Shown: piece after piece, positions 7,047 to 15,904 of the stretch
Layout of the letters: each line of letters starts with the position of its first letter
Position numbering within the stretch: the first letter of the stretch is position 1
Assembly: GCA_030263665.1 (NCBI GenBank)
Contig: SZPK01000008.1
Coordinates: 1 to 64,000 of the forward strand
DNA: 64,000 bases
Direction: 5' to 3'
Source of the DNA: Villigracilis sp024434165
GTDB lineage: Bacteria > Chloroflexota > Anaerolineae > Anaerolineales > Villigracilaceae
Position numbers and translations under genes: made by a program
Notes under the pieces: generated by a model
Database searches by the model: none
Told to the model about the DNA's origin: nothing
Seen by the model: the letters and a program-made list of their open reading frames with translations, nothing else

Positions 7047-8213
7047 ATGGCAGAACGCATCCTGATTATTGACGACGATGTGGATACATTGCGGCTGGTG
7101 GGGTTGATGCTTCAGCGGCAGGGGTATCAGATCAGCGCGGCTTCCAACGGCTCGCAGGGTCTTGCCAAGGCGCTCGAGGAGCGACCGGATTTGATCCTGC
7201 TCGATGTCATGATGCCGGATATGGATGGATACGAAGTCACCCGCCGCCTGCGCAAGAACCCAGCGACGGCCGGCATCCCGATCCTCATGTTTACGGCAAA
7301 GACGCAACTCGACGATAAAGTCACGGGGTTCGAGTCGGGAGCGGACGATTACCTCACCAAACCGACCCATCCCACCGAATTGCAGGCGCACGTCAAGGCG
7401 CTGCTGGCGCGTGCGGCGCAGAAAAAACCCACGGACGAGTTCAAGACCGCCGTCAACGAACGCCCCGCGTATGTGATCGGCGTGCTTTCCGCGCGCGGCG
7501 GGCTGGGGGTTACCACACTTGCCACCAACCTGGCTGCAAGCCTGTTAGCCCGTGACCAATCTGATGTGCTTCTGGCTGAATTGACCCCGGGACAAGGCAC
7601 GCTGGGCTTGGAACTTGGGATTCCAAATCAAAAAGGATTGAGCGAAATTTTGCAGGGCGCGGTGGTCGAGGTGACGCGCGAGAAGGTCCAGTCTTCGATT
7701 GTGCATCACAGTTCCGGTTTAAGACTTCTCCTTGCCTCCGAGAATCCGCGCGATGTGATTTTGGTCTCGAACGTGCAGAATTTCGAGGCGCTGGCGGCGC
7801 GGCTGGCTTCACTGGCGCGCTTCGTCATCCTGGACCTCGGCGCCGGGCTGCCCGTATTTGTGCAAAAACTCCTCCCGATCTGCCACGAGCGAATTATCGT
7901 TCTGGAGGGCATGCCCGCCACCATTCAGCAAACCAAATTCCTGCTCGATGAAATCGCCGCGCTGGGCATTGACCGCAAGAGCATCACGGCGGTTCTGAAC
8001 AACCGTCAGCGCTCCGAAGCGCAGATGCCCTGGGCGCAGGTGCAGGAAAAACTGGGGCATTCGATTGCCGCCACCGTCACCCCGGCGCCGGAACTGTTCC
8101 TGCAAGCCTCGCGCCTGCAAACGCCCGCCGTGATGGCGCAGCCCACCAACATGACCTCCCAGCAGTTCTTGAAGATCGCCGAAGCGGTCATTGAACGCGA
8201 AAAGGCTCGATGA
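7047..8213 (+). CDS. Response regulator fused to CpaE/MinD-like ATPase
   Basis: Residues 1-120 are a receiver domain with acidic pocket IIDDD, phosphoacceptor Asp53 in LLDVMMPDMDG, and Lys105 in YLTKP. Residues 140-388 resemble the CpaE branch of MinD/ParA ATPases: the P-loop is ARGGLGVTT (150-157), where the usual GKT lysine is Val, as in many CpaE proteins with GATT. CpaE directs pilus (Flp/Tad) machinery to cell poles, but no tad genes are in this window, so the role here is open. The start ATG 7047 is chosen over GTG 7041 because of spacing from AAGAGG. Its stop overlaps the Sir2 gene (ATGA), so the two are coupled. Confidence 0.85.
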   Translation: MAERILIIDDDVDTLRLVGLMLQRQGYQISAASNGSQGLAKALEERPDLILLDVMMPDMDGYEVTRRLRKNPATAGIPILMFTAKTQLDDKVTGFESGADDYLTKPTHPTELQAHVKALLARAAQKKPTDEFKTAVNERPAYVIGVLSARGGLGVTTLATNLAASLLARDQSDVLLAELTPGQGTLGLELGIPNQKGLSEILQGAVVEVTREKVQSSIVHHSSGLRLLLASENPRDVILVSNVQNFEALAARLASLARFVILDLGAGLPVFVQKLLPICHERIIVLEGMPATIQQTKFLLDEIAALGIDRKSITAVLNNRQRSEAQMPWAQVQEKLGHSIAATVTPAPELFLQASRLQTPAVMAQPTNMTSQQFLKIAEAVIEREKAR

Positions 8214-8986
8214 TCTCCTTTTCATCCCAGACGCAGACCAGCATCGAATTTGCCGCAGATTTATTCCGCAACTCGAAACACTCTGTCATTTTGAGCGGCG
8301 CGGGGCTCTCCACGCCGTCGGGGATTCCCGATTTCCGCTCCACGGGCACAGGCTTATGGTCCAGGGATGAACCGCTGGAAGTCGCCTCGCTCGGCACGTT
8401 TCGCACCCATCCCGAAAAGTTCTTTGCATGGTTCCGCCCGCTGGCGAGCCAGATTTTTTACGCCCAGCCCAACCCGGCGCATCAATCGCTCGCCGAACTG
8501 GAGCGGCGCGGTTACGTCAAAGCCGTCATCACCCAGAACATTGACGCGCTCCACCAAAAAGCGGGGTCGAAAACTGTAATTGAAATGCACGGCTCGATGC
8601 AAACTCTAACCTGCTCCCAGTGTTATCATCAGGTGCAGGCGGAACCCTACCTGACGCCGTTCGTCGCCACCGGGGAAATCCCCCTCTGTCCGAAGTGCGG
8701 ACAAATCCTCAAACCGGATGTAATCCTGTTTGGAGAGCAGCTGCCGCAGGCGGCATGGTCCAAAGCGCAGAAGGAAGCGCGTCAATGCGACCTGATGCTG
8801 GTGGTGGGGTCATCGCTGGAGGTACTGCCCGTGGCAGGGCTGCCCATGCAGGCGCTGGACCGCGGCGCGCACCTGATCATCATTAACAATACGCCGACCT
8901 ACCTGAACGTTCGCGCGGATGTGACCATCCTGGAAGATGTTGCCGCGATCCTCCCCGCGATCATGGAGAGAGTTTTACATGGCTGA
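8210..8986 (+). CDS. cobB: Sir2-family NAD-dependent protein deacylase
   Basis: The 258-aa sirtuin has GAGLSTPSGIPDFRS (residues 30-44, NAD binding), TQNID (108-112), catalytic His128 in EMHGS, and a zinc site formed by C135/C138 and C160/C163. The C-terminal Rossmann motifs VVGSSLEVLPVAGLP and INN are present. Sirtuins remove acyl groups from lysines using NAD. The gene starts inside the stop of the REC-CpaE gene (ATGA) and its own end overlaps the following histidine kinase start by 8 nt. Tight coupling to two signalling genes is unusual for a sirtuin and suggests acylation control of the pathway; that is inference. Confidence 0.93.
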   Translation: MISFSSQTQTSIEFAADLFRNSKHSVILSGAGLSTPSGIPDFRSTGTGLWSRDEPLEVASLGTFRTHPEKFFAWFRPLASQIFYAQPNPAHQSLAELERRGYVKAVITQNIDALHQKAGSKTVIEMHGSMQTLTCSQCYHQVQAEPYLTPFVATGEIPLCPKCGQILKPDVILFGEQLPQAAWSKAQKEARQCDLMLVVGSSLEVLPVAGLPMQALDRGAHLIIINNTPTYLNVRADVTILEDVAAILPAIMERVLHG

Positions 8987-10223
8987 GATTAAAACCGAGC
9001 GGCTGGACGGTTATCGTCGCCTGATTGACATTGCCCGCGACCTCGCCTCCACCCTGGACCTCGATATTCTGCTTTCCCGCATCGTGCATGCCGCGGCGGA
9101 GATCAGCGGCGCGGAAGCCGCCTCCATTCTGCTGTACGACGATACCTCGCGCCAGTTGTACTTCCAGGTTTCGACCAACATGGATGAATCCACCCGCCGG
9201 GGAATCATCGTCCCGCTGGACGGAAGCATTGCCGGCTGGATCGTGACCAACCGCAAGGCGGTGCGCATCACGAATGCGCACGAAGACCCGCGCTTCTATT
9301 CGAACGTCGAGGCGATCACGGGGCTTTCCACACAATCCCTGCTCGGCATTCCGCTGATCACCAAGAACAAGGTGGTGGGGGTGCTCGAAGCCCTGAACAA
9401 ACACAGGGGCAAGTTCTCCGAAACCGATGAATCCATGCTGTTGGTGCTGGGCGCGCAGGCGGCGGTCGCCATCGAGAACACCCGCCTGTTCCAGCAATCG
9501 GACCTGATCTCCGAATTCGTCCACGAACTGCGCACGCCGCTCTCCTCGCTGAGCACCGCCACTTATCTGCTCCTGCGCCCGGAAATGTCGCAGGAACAGC
9601 GCGACCAGATCATCAACAACATCCATAATGAGACTATGCGCCTGAACGCGCTGGCGTCTTCCTTCCTCGACCTGGCAAGGCTGGAATCGGGGCGCGTTCA
9701 ATTCCGCAAGACGACCTTCAGCCTGGCGGATCTGATGTACGAGTGCAAGGATGTCATGGCGTCCAAAGCCATCGAGGACGACATTCAATTGCGCGTGGAA
9801 TCGCCCGAAGGATTGCCCCTGCTGGAAGCGGACAGGGACAAGATCAAGCAGGTGCTGCTGAACCTGCTGAGCAACGCCATCAAATACAACCGTCCGAACG
9901 GGACGGTGATCTTGAGGGCGGAAGCGCGCGAGCACGACATCGCCATCTACGTGCAGGACACGGGAATCGGCATCCCGGAGGAAGCCCTGCCGCATCTGTT
10001 CCAGAAGTTCTATCGCGTGCGCGAGCATGAAGCGCGCGCCTCCGGCACCGGGCTCGGACTTTCCATCTGCAAGCAGATCGTCTACGGGCACGGCGGGCGC
10101 ATCGAGGTCAGGAGCAGGATGGGCGTGGGGACGGTGTTCATGATTTCCCTGCCGCGCTCCGGCAAGACGATTCCCCGCGAAGGCGTGACGGGCGAACTGA
10201 AGAAAGTCGTCAAAAAGGGATGA
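8979..10223 (+). CDS. GAF-domain sensor histidine kinase
   Basis: The ATG at 8979 is preferred over an upstream one in the same frame because it overlaps the sirtuin stop by 8 nt and gives a protein (414 aa) that begins directly with MAEIKTERLDGYRRL. A GAF domain spans about residues 15-165. The kinase part has phospho-acceptor His182 in EFVHELRTPLS, an N-box (LLNLLSNAIKYN), G1 (DTGIGIPEE), F (LFQKFYR) and G2 (GTGLGLSICKQI). No membrane segments are seen, so it senses a cytoplasmic signal. It is likely to phosphorylate the REC-CpaE protein two genes upstream. Confidence 0.92.
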   Translation: MAEIKTERLDGYRRLIDIARDLASTLDLDILLSRIVHAAAEISGAEAASILLYDDTSRQLYFQVSTNMDESTRRGIIVPLDGSIAGWIVTNRKAVRITNAHEDPRFYSNVEAITGLSTQSLLGIPLITKNKVVGVLEALNKHRGKFSETDESMLLVLGAQAAVAIENTRLFQQSDLISEFVHELRTPLSSLSTATYLLLRPEMSQEQRDQIINNIHNETMRLNALASSFLDLARLESGRVQFRKTTFSLADLMYECKDVMASKAIEDDIQLRVESPEGLPLLEADRDKIKQVLLNLLSNAIKYNRPNGTVILRAEAREHDIAIYVQDTGIGIPEEALPHLFQKFYRVREHEARASGTGLGLSICKQIVYGHGGRIEVRSRMGVGTVFMISLPRSGKTIPREGVTGELKKVVKKG

Positions 10224-10294
10224 ATTGACTTTTTTGTCCTAAGCCTGTACACTTGGCGAAGTTTTTTACTTGAAATTATGTTTGGAGGAAGAAG

Positions 10295-10855
10295 ATGGCA
10301 CAGTTTCAATTCGTGATGAGGTCGGGACCCACACCGGGGGTCACCTTCCCGCTCGAAGGCGAGCAGCTCACCATTGGGCGCGATTCATCCAACGGGGTTG
10401 CGATCAACGATGCGGAAGTCTCGCGCAAACACGCACGCTTGATGTTCCAGGGCGGGAAATACGTCCTCGAAGACCTCGGTTCCACAAACGGCACATTCGT
10501 AAACGGGCAGCGCCTCGCGGGTCCGGTGGTGCTCAAACCGGGCGATGTCATTTCGCTGGGCGAGCAAATCGTCCTGATGTATGATGCGATTGCCTCCGAC
10601 CCCGGCGCGACGGTTGCCGTCTCGCGCAAGGGGTTGCAGGCTGTCCCCCCGCCGGTTCAATCCACCTCCACCGGTTACGCCCCGCCGCCTGCCGCCGCCT
10701 ATTCCGCCCCGCCGCCGGCAAAGAAGACCAACATGGTTCCGATCCTGATCGGCGTGGGCGTGCTGTTGTTCATTTGTGTTTGCGCCGGTTTCTTCTGGTG
10801 GGTGGATGCGACCTACCGCTGGTGTGTTTTCTTCCCGTTCATTTCCGGCTGTTAG
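10295..10855 (+). CDS. FHA-domain protein with C-terminal membrane anchor
   Basis: The 186-aa protein has an N-terminal forkhead-associated domain (residues 1-100) with the phosphothreonine-binding motifs TIGRDSSN, VSRKHA and GSTNGTFVNG. A Pro/Ala-rich linker (about 115-145) leads to a transmembrane helix (about 148-170), and the short tail ends in Cys. FHA domains bind phosphothreonine on partner proteins, so a Ser/Thr kinase elsewhere is implied. The start has an excellent SD (GGAGGAAG). It lies 71 nt after the histidine kinase and is closed by a strong terminator, so it may be the last gene of the signalling operon. Confidence 0.88.
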   Translation: MAQFQFVMRSGPTPGVTFPLEGEQLTIGRDSSNGVAINDAEVSRKHARLMFQGGKYVLEDLGSTNGTFVNGQRLAGPVVLKPGDVISLGEQIVLMYDAIASDPGATVAVSRKGLQAVPPPVQSTSTGYAPPPAAAYSAPPPAKKTNMVPILIGVGVLLFICVCAGFFWWVDATYRWCVFFPFISGC

Positions 10856-10870
10856 CCGAGCCTGTTCCGC

Positions 10871-10906
10871 ACCCCGCGAACATCGTTTCGCGGGGTGTTT
10901 TGTTTT
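10871..10906 (+). terminator. Intrinsic terminator of the signalling operon
   Basis: A 10-bp stem (ACCCCGCGAA / TTCGCGGGGT) with a 6-nt loop is followed by GTTTTGTTTT, 15 nt after the FHA gene. Confidence 0.92.
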
Positions 10907-11040
10907 ATCGGCGCAGCCAACGCACGAAACAGCCGGAACGCCGGGAGGTTTCCATACCCCCCGTTCTCCGCATTTGACGGTCGAAAAACGTTTGTCCCGC
11001 TTCATCAAGCCGTCTCTCCGTTTCTCTTTTTGTTCATCTC

Positions 11041-11135
11041 TAAGTAGTCGGTCGAAATAAATTTTACAAAAATACGCTCCCGGCGGCGTCCCCGCCGCCG
11101 AGGACGGCGGCATGAGCAGGAATTTGTTTTCTAAA
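11041..11135 (+). mobile_element. Truncated small inverted-repeat element, type A
   Basis: From TAAGTAGTCGGTC this 95-nt stretch is identical to the reverse complement of the complete copy at 27219-27340, except that it lacks a 7-nt ATTTTAC duplication. It stops abruptly after CTAAA, and the last 20 nt including the second terminal repeat are missing. It encodes nothing. The GC-rich core (11082-11105) is also shared with the different element at 21225-21316. Confidence 0.85.
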
Positions 11136-11293
11136 GTTCACGCCCGGCTTTCAAAAGGGTATGGCGCAAAAGTATCGGTAATTTTCTTACTGCTCCCTGC
11201 GCCGTACCACTTCGTACCTATTCCGGGCATAATGGCACTTTCCCCGGCGCAGGGTTTCCCGCGCAGCGCGCCGCCGGGGAATCTCATTTGTGT

Positions 11294-11321
11294 TGTAAAA
11301 TCGCCCAACTTTGATAGAATC
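11294..11321 (+). promoter_or_regulatory. Promoter of the AI-2E-type transporter gene
   Basis: TTGTAA (11294-11299), a 16-nt spacer and TAGAAT (11316-11321) lie 47 nt upstream of the ATG. Confidence 0.45.
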
Positions 11322-11368
11322 GAATTGACCGCTTCTCCCCATCTCCGCTTTCGAAACGGATTTCCTTC

Positions 11369-12583
11369 ATGGAACAGACAACCAATTCCTCCTCCCCATC
11401 CTGGGGCACCAACACCAAACTGGTCGTCGCGCTTACGATCGTTGTCATCATCGGCGCGCTGCTGGTCAAATTCCAGTTCATCATCACGCCGCTGGTGATC
11501 GGGCTTGTGCTTGCATACCTTTTCCACCCCATTGCCGATTTCCTCCAGCGCAGGCTTCATGTATCGTGGGGGGCGGCGGTGGGGATCATTTACGGCATTA
11601 TCGTCCTGCTCCTGCTCGGTCTGCTCACGCTCGGCGGCGTTGGTCTGGTACAGCAGATTCAAAGCCTGGTGATCATCGTGCAGGATGCGCTTCGCAACCT
11701 GCCCGAACTGATCGAGAGCGTCTCCGGGCGCGTGTACGAATTCGGTCCCTTCAAACTGGATTTCAGCGCGCTCGACCTGAACGATCTCAGCAGTCAGGTG
11801 CTTGGCATGGTACAGCCTCTGCTCAGCCGCACCGGCACCCTGCTCGGCACGGTGGCGGGCAGCGCCGCCAACTTCCTCGGCTGGACGCTCTTCGTCCTGT
11901 TGATTTCCTATTTTGTGCTTGTGGAAAGCGGCGGGCTGCGCGACCGCATCCTGACCGTGGAAATTCCCGGCTACAACCTGGATTTTGCGCGCCTCAGCCG
12001 CGAACTCGGGCGCATTTGGAACGCCTTCCTGCGCGGACAGGTCATCATCTTTTTCCTGACCGTCATCGTCTATTCGATTGCGCTCAGCATCCTGGGCGTT
12101 CATTACGCGATTGTGCTGGCGCTGCTCGCGGGGCTGGCACGCTTCGTCCCGTATGTGGGTCCGGCGGTGAACTGGGGCGTGCTGGTCATCATCGCATATT
12201 TTCAAGCCTACAAATTATTCGGCCTGCCGCCGTTGTATTACACGCTGCTGGTCCTGGCGGTCGCCCTCATCATTGACCAGATCTTCGATAACATCGTTTC
12301 CCCGCGCATTCTCTCGGATGCGCTGAAGGTTCATCCCGCCGCCGTATTGGTCGCCGCCATCGTCGCCGCCAACCTGTTCGGCATTCTCGGCGTGGTGGTT
12401 GCCGCGCCCATCCTCGCCACCGCCATGCTCTTGTGGCGCTACACCATGCGAAAGATGCTGGATTTGGACCCGTGGCCCGAAAAGGAAGTGAGCCACGCGC
12501 CGCCCGCGCCGGGTTCCCGCCTTGTGGTGGCGATCCGCCGCTTCTTTCGGACCCTGAGCCTGAGATTCAAAAAGGGAAAATGA
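11369..12583 (+). CDS. AI-2E family transporter (PerM-like membrane protein)
   Basis: The 404-aa polytopic protein has the AI-2E transporter layout: two N-terminal helices (LVVALTIVVIIGALLV, ITPLVIGLVLAYLFHPIADFLQRR), a third, a soluble amphipathic region (about 90-165), then a C-terminal cluster of helices with LARFVPYVGPAVNWG and the family-typical GVVVAAPILATAMLLWRY. Members include YdgG/TqsA and Na+/H+ antiporter-like proteins, so the substrate cannot be assigned. A basic cytoplasmic tail ends RFKKGK. The start lacks a clear SD, but the ATG is preceded by the promoter at 11294-11321. Confidence 0.85.
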   Translation: MEQTTNSSSPSWGTNTKLVVALTIVVIIGALLVKFQFIITPLVIGLVLAYLFHPIADFLQRRLHVSWGAAVGIIYGIIVLLLLGLLTLGGVGLVQQIQSLVIIVQDALRNLPELIESVSGRVYEFGPFKLDFSALDLNDLSSQVLGMVQPLLSRTGTLLGTVAGSAANFLGWTLFVLLISYFVLVESGGLRDRILTVEIPGYNLDFARLSRELGRIWNAFLRGQVIIFFLTVIVYSIALSILGVHYAIVLALLAGLARFVPYVGPAVNWGVLVIIAYFQAYKLFGLPPLYYTLLVLAVALIIDQIFDNIVSPRILSDALKVHPAAVLVAAIVAANLFGILGVVVAAPILATAMLLWRYTMRKMLDLDPWPEKEVSHAPPAPGSRLVVAIRRFFRTLSLRFKKGK

Positions 12584-12630
12584 CCTCCCCTGAACCTGAT
12601 TCAAAAAACATCATCCCACAGGAGAATTCG

Positions 12631-12816
12631 ATGAGCAATAACAACCACGAACCCCGCACCGAGACCCTTGCAGAGACGGAGAACTTCATGGCATGGAAAG
12701 CCGAAGAACCCGACGGCGAAACCACCTACCATATCGAAATGAACAACGTCACTGTGCACTTCTTCCAGGAGGAGTGGGCGGAGTTCCTGCAACTCGTGCG
12801 CGAACTGAGCAAATAA
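12631..12816 (+). CDS. Small acidic protein of unknown function, 61 aa
   Basis: An SD (CAGGAGAATTCG) precedes the ATG. The protein begins MSNNNHEPRTETL, contains ETTYHIEMNNVTVHFFQEEW and ends LVRELSK. It is hydrophilic and acidic, with an amphipathic C-terminal helix (EEWAEFLQLVREL) that could mediate protein contacts. No family is recognised. It is 47 nt after the transporter gene on the same strand, so it may share its transcript, and a terminator follows directly. Confidence 0.7.
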   Translation: MSNNNHEPRTETLAETENFMAWKAEEPDGETTYHIEMNNVTVHFFQEEWAEFLQLVRELSK

Positions 12817-12821
12817 GCCAT

Positions 12822-12860
12822 GGGCGGCTGCCGCTCGTGAGAAAGCGGGCGCCGCCTTTT
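12822..12860 (+). terminator. Intrinsic terminator after the 61-aa gene
   Basis: GGCGGC pairs with GCCGCC, extended by GCCGCT / AGCGGGC with a bulge, and TTTT follows. The next gene starts 5 nt later, so the T-run lies where its ribosome-binding site would be. Confidence 0.7.
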
Positions 12861-12864
12861 CGCA

Positions 12865-13827
12865 ATGATGAAACTACGCAACTCCATTACGGATGTGCCC
12901 GGCATCGAAGTGGGACACGCGCAGAATAAAAGAGCGTTGACCGGCTGTACCGTGATTCTCTGCCGCACCGGAGCCGCCGCCGGGGTGGATGTGCGCGGCG
13001 GCGCGCCCGGCACCCGCGAAACGGATTTGCTGAACCCGGGCAATCTGGTCCAGCGGATTCACGCGGTTCTTCTGGCGGGCGGCTCCGCCTTTGGGCTGGA
13101 TGCGGCTTCGGGGGTGATGCGCTATCTCGAAGAACACCAGATCGGCTATCAGACCCGCGATGCGCTGGTCCCCATTGTGCCTTCCGCGATTCTCTACGAC
13201 CTCGATATCGGGCGTTCCAACATCCGCCCGGATGCGAAAATGGGCTACCGGGCATGTGTCAATGCCTCGCGGGATGAGACGGCGGAGGGCGTGGTGGGAG
13301 CGGGAACCGGCGCGAGTGTGGGAAAATTCTATGGGCAGAGCCGGGCCATGAAGTCCGGGATTGGAGGCGCAAGCGTTCACATCGGCAGGGGAATTGTGGT
13401 GGGCGCAATCGCCGCGGTCAATGCCCTGGGCGATGTGTATGATCCGAACACCGGCGAGTTCGCGGCTGGCATTCGCACCGGGGAGAAAACTCTGGAGTTG
13501 ATGCGCAAACATTCGTTCGAATCTGCGCCGCGCAGAAACACGGTGATCGGCGTGGTGGCGGTCAATGCGGATTTTTCCAAGACGGAGATGATGCGCGTGG
13601 CACAGATGGCGCAGGACGGTATGGCGCGCGCAGTACGCCCGGCGCATACCCAGTGGGACGGCGACGCCATTTTTGCGCTCGCCACCGGCGGGAAGCGCGC
13701 CGACCTTTCCACAGTGGGAGCGTTTGCGGCGGAGGTCTTCGCGGCGGCAATCGTCCGCGCGGTGCGGGCTTCGGTTTCGGCAGGCGGGCTGCCCGGGCTG
13801 GCGGGAAAATCACGGAACACTCGATGA
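12865..13827 (+). CDS. P1-family N-terminal nucleophile hydrolase (DmpA/NylC-like)
   Basis: The 320-aa protein matches the P1 (S58) peptidase family: it opens NSITDVPGIEVGHA, then GGAPGTRETDLL, LLAGGSAFGLDAASGV and GAGTGASVGKF. Such enzymes are made as precursors that cut themselves before a Thr or Ser that becomes the nucleophile. Here the expected cut is between Asn225 and Thr226 in RRNTVIGVVAVNAD, giving a beta chain of about 95 residues. Known members are aminopeptidases or 6-aminohexanoate-oligomer hydrolases, so the substrate is uncertain. No SD is visible because a terminator ends 4 nt upstream. Its stop overlaps the start of the next gene (ATGA). Confidence 0.85.
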   Translation: MMKLRNSITDVPGIEVGHAQNKRALTGCTVILCRTGAAAGVDVRGGAPGTRETDLLNPGNLVQRIHAVLLAGGSAFGLDAASGVMRYLEEHQIGYQTRDALVPIVPSAILYDLDIGRSNIRPDAKMGYRACVNASRDETAEGVVGAGTGASVGKFYGQSRAMKSGIGGASVHIGRGIVVGAIAAVNALGDVYDPNTGEFAAGIRTGEKTLELMRKHSFESAPRRNTVIGVVAVNADFSKTEMMRVAQMAQDGMARAVRPAHTQWDGDAIFALATGGKRADLSTVGAFAAEVFAAAIVRAVRASVSAGGLPGLAGKSRNTR

Positions 13828-15878
13828 TCAAGCAACGACTTGCAACGGCAGGGCGCATCTTAATCAGCGCTTTGGCGGGAATTGTAATTTCGCTCACGCT
13901 GGTGCAGGCGTATTTCGACTTCGCCTCCCGCGCGTTCATGGATCGTTTGTTCCTGGCGCTTGTCCCTGCGGCGGCGGTGTTTGTCTGCCTGCTGTATTTA
14001 TTTCCCGCAATGGAAAAAGCCGCGGCGGGTATATCCGCCCCGGCACGCCGGATCGTCTTCCTTTGGGCGTTCATCACTGCCCTGCTCTCGTTTTTCGTCC
14101 CTTATTTCTCATCTTTCGTCTCAAATCCCTTGTCGTTCATCGCTCATTCCCCGCTCCTCACCCTGTCTTCGCTTTTCATCGTATCCCTTTTGCTGACCAT
14201 GCCTGCCGCTTCCTCCGTGCAGATCATGCTGGAGGCAGGCGGACAATTGCGGGCGTTTGGCGCATGGCTGTTCGCTTCATTCTTCGGTTTTTTCATCGCC
14301 AGTTTCCTGGATAATTTCTACGCCAGCCCAATCGAGATCATTCTGCTGACGCTTCTTTTACAGGCGGCTCTGGGCGTGGGCGGATATTTCTTCATGGGCA
14401 GGGTGCGGCGGGTGGCGGGCGAGCGGCTGTTCGACGCCATCCTGCACGGCGCGTTGTTCCTGATGCTGACCGGCTTCATTATCTGGTTGTTTCAAGCCAA
14501 CCGGCGCGTGGCGCTGTTCCTAGCCGAATATTTCGTGCTGGATGAAGACACGCGCGGGGTATTCACATTCGTCAGCCTCATTGCGCTGCCGTGGCAGGCG
14601 TGGATGCACATCCAACTGAAGTTCGGCGGTTTTTACAACCGCATCAAACACACAAAGGTCTACGCGTACGTGAGCGCAAATCTCGCAGGGCTTTCGCTGG
14701 CGCTGGGCTTTTTCGTTTTGTACCTGCTGTTTGCCTCGGTGGTCAACGACCCGCATTTCGACGTGGACGATATTTATTTCGACGCCGATCATTTCATTTA
14801 CCGCATCCGCCTCACCACCGACAATTGGCGCGATTACTACTGGCGGTCGGTGCATCCCTTTATGATTCTGCTCCTCAAACCGCCGGTGGATTTGCTTGGC
14901 GTTCTGCTGAAAGGGAACAAGCTCTGGGGGGCATACGTGTTCACTGCGCTGGGCGGCGCGGCGTGCGTCTATCTCGCATGGACGTTCATCAAGTCCGCCA
15001 CGGGGAACTCCGCCTATGCCTCGCTCATCGCCGCCCTGCTGGGATTCACCGCCTCACACCTGATTTTTGGCTCGCTCCTCGAATCGTACATTTTCCTCGC
15101 TGCGAGTTTGCTGCTATTCCACGTACTGTTGATAAAGGACAAACCCCTGCCCGCGCTCATCGCCGCCAGCCTGACGCCCATCGGCATTACGCACTCGAAC
15201 TTTGCGCAAAACGTGATTGCGCTGTTCACGGTCAAGCCGAACGTCAGGCAGACGATGCGCTTTATTGCCACCGTGCTCGTCTTTTTGGTTCTGTTCACCA
15301 TGCTGAACAACCTGCTCTACCCGGACGCGCATCCCTTCTTCTTTGTACCGTCCACATTGCAGGCGGAACAGCAGAATCTATTTCCGTTGAACAACCTGCG
15401 AATTCAAGCGCTGGCAGGCGGCTTCTTCTTCCACAACATCGCCGCGCCGACGCCCATCTTTTACGACCAGGACATTCCGTTCATCCAATTCCGCTTCTTC
15501 AAACCGGAGATCGGGGAGTTGAGTCAATACACCCTGCCGGTGCAAACCGTCACAGCCTGGGTATGGCTGGGGCTGCTGCTCTTTGCGGGCGCGCTTTTTG
15601 TGTTGAACTTCCGAAAGAATCCATACCTGCGTTATTCGCTGGCGCTGGCGGGCTGCTTTACGCTGAACATCGTCCTGCATCTTCGCTACGGCAAGGAGTT
15701 GTTCCTCTATTCGCCCAACTGGACGTATGCGCTGGTTCTGTTTTTGGGGCTGGCGTGGGGGAGCGTATCCAACCGGAGGTGGTTCCAGGCGGTTCTGCTG
15801 GTCCTGCTATCCCTCCTGATTTGGAACAACGGGATTCTGCTCCTGACGATTCTGGATGTGCTGGGGTCGCAAGTGTAG
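13824..15878 (+). CDS. Multi-pass GT-C-like membrane protein, paralog 1
   Basis: The 684-aa protein has about 14 hydrophobic helices. The ATG at 13824 overlapping the previous stop is chosen; the longer open frame upstream is the peptidase gene read in another frame. From about residue 140 onward it is similar to the proteins at 17666 and 19393 (SFLDNFYASPIEIILL, then an acidic loop DVDDIYFDADHFIYR, DYYWRSVHPF, and LIFGSLLESYIFLAA). The acidic DD-x(3)-D loop after a helix and the later E-S-Y resemble GT-C glycosyltransferases that use lipid-linked sugars; that is inference. Paralog 1 has an extra N-terminal block of about 130 residues. Its function is otherwise unknown. Confidence 0.75.
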   Translation: MIKQRLATAGRILISALAGIVISLTLVQAYFDFASRAFMDRLFLALVPAAAVFVCLLYLFPAMEKAAAGISAPARRIVFLWAFITALLSFFVPYFSSFVSNPLSFIAHSPLLTLSSLFIVSLLLTMPAASSVQIMLEAGGQLRAFGAWLFASFFGFFIASFLDNFYASPIEIILLTLLLQAALGVGGYFFMGRVRRVAGERLFDAILHGALFLMLTGFIIWLFQANRRVALFLAEYFVLDEDTRGVFTFVSLIALPWQAWMHIQLKFGGFYNRIKHTKVYAYVSANLAGLSLALGFFVLYLLFASVVNDPHFDVDDIYFDADHFIYRIRLTTDNWRDYYWRSVHPFMILLLKPPVDLLGVLLKGNKLWGAYVFTALGGAACVYLAWTFIKSATGNSAYASLIAALLGFTASHLIFGSLLESYIFLAASLLLFHVLLIKDKPLPALIAASLTPIGITHSNFAQNVIALFTVKPNVRQTMRFIATVLVFLVLFTMLNNLLYPDAHPFFFVPSTLQAEQQNLFPLNNLRIQALAGGFFFHNIAAPTPIFYDQDIPFIQFRFFKPEIGELSQYTLPVQTVTAWVWLGLLLFAGALFVLNFRKNPYLRYSLALAGCFTLNIVLHLRYGKELFLYSPNWTYALVLFLGLAWGSVSNRRWFQAVLLVLLSLLIWNNGILLLTILDVLGSQV

Positions 15879-15904
15879 ACGCAGAGCGGGATATTTCCCG
15901 CTTG

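Larger units (their letters stand above)
10907..11368. other. Gene-free region with partial MITE and hairpin
   Basis: This 460-nt stretch holds no convincing gene; the frames present lack a start signal or coding character. It contains a truncated copy of the small inverted-repeat element (11041-11135), a 9-bp hairpin with a 21-nt loop (TCCCCGGCG at 11241-11249 with CGCCGGGGA at 11272-11280), and the promoter of the downstream transporter. Nothing recognisable was seen between 10907 and 11040. Confidence 0.6.

Noticed and set aside
12865..13827. Inactivated P1 peptidase because a DGDA occurs where DGDT is common
   Set aside because: The family nucleophile is the residue after the self-cleavage site. 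An intact Asn225-Thr226 pair is present, so loss of activity is not supported.
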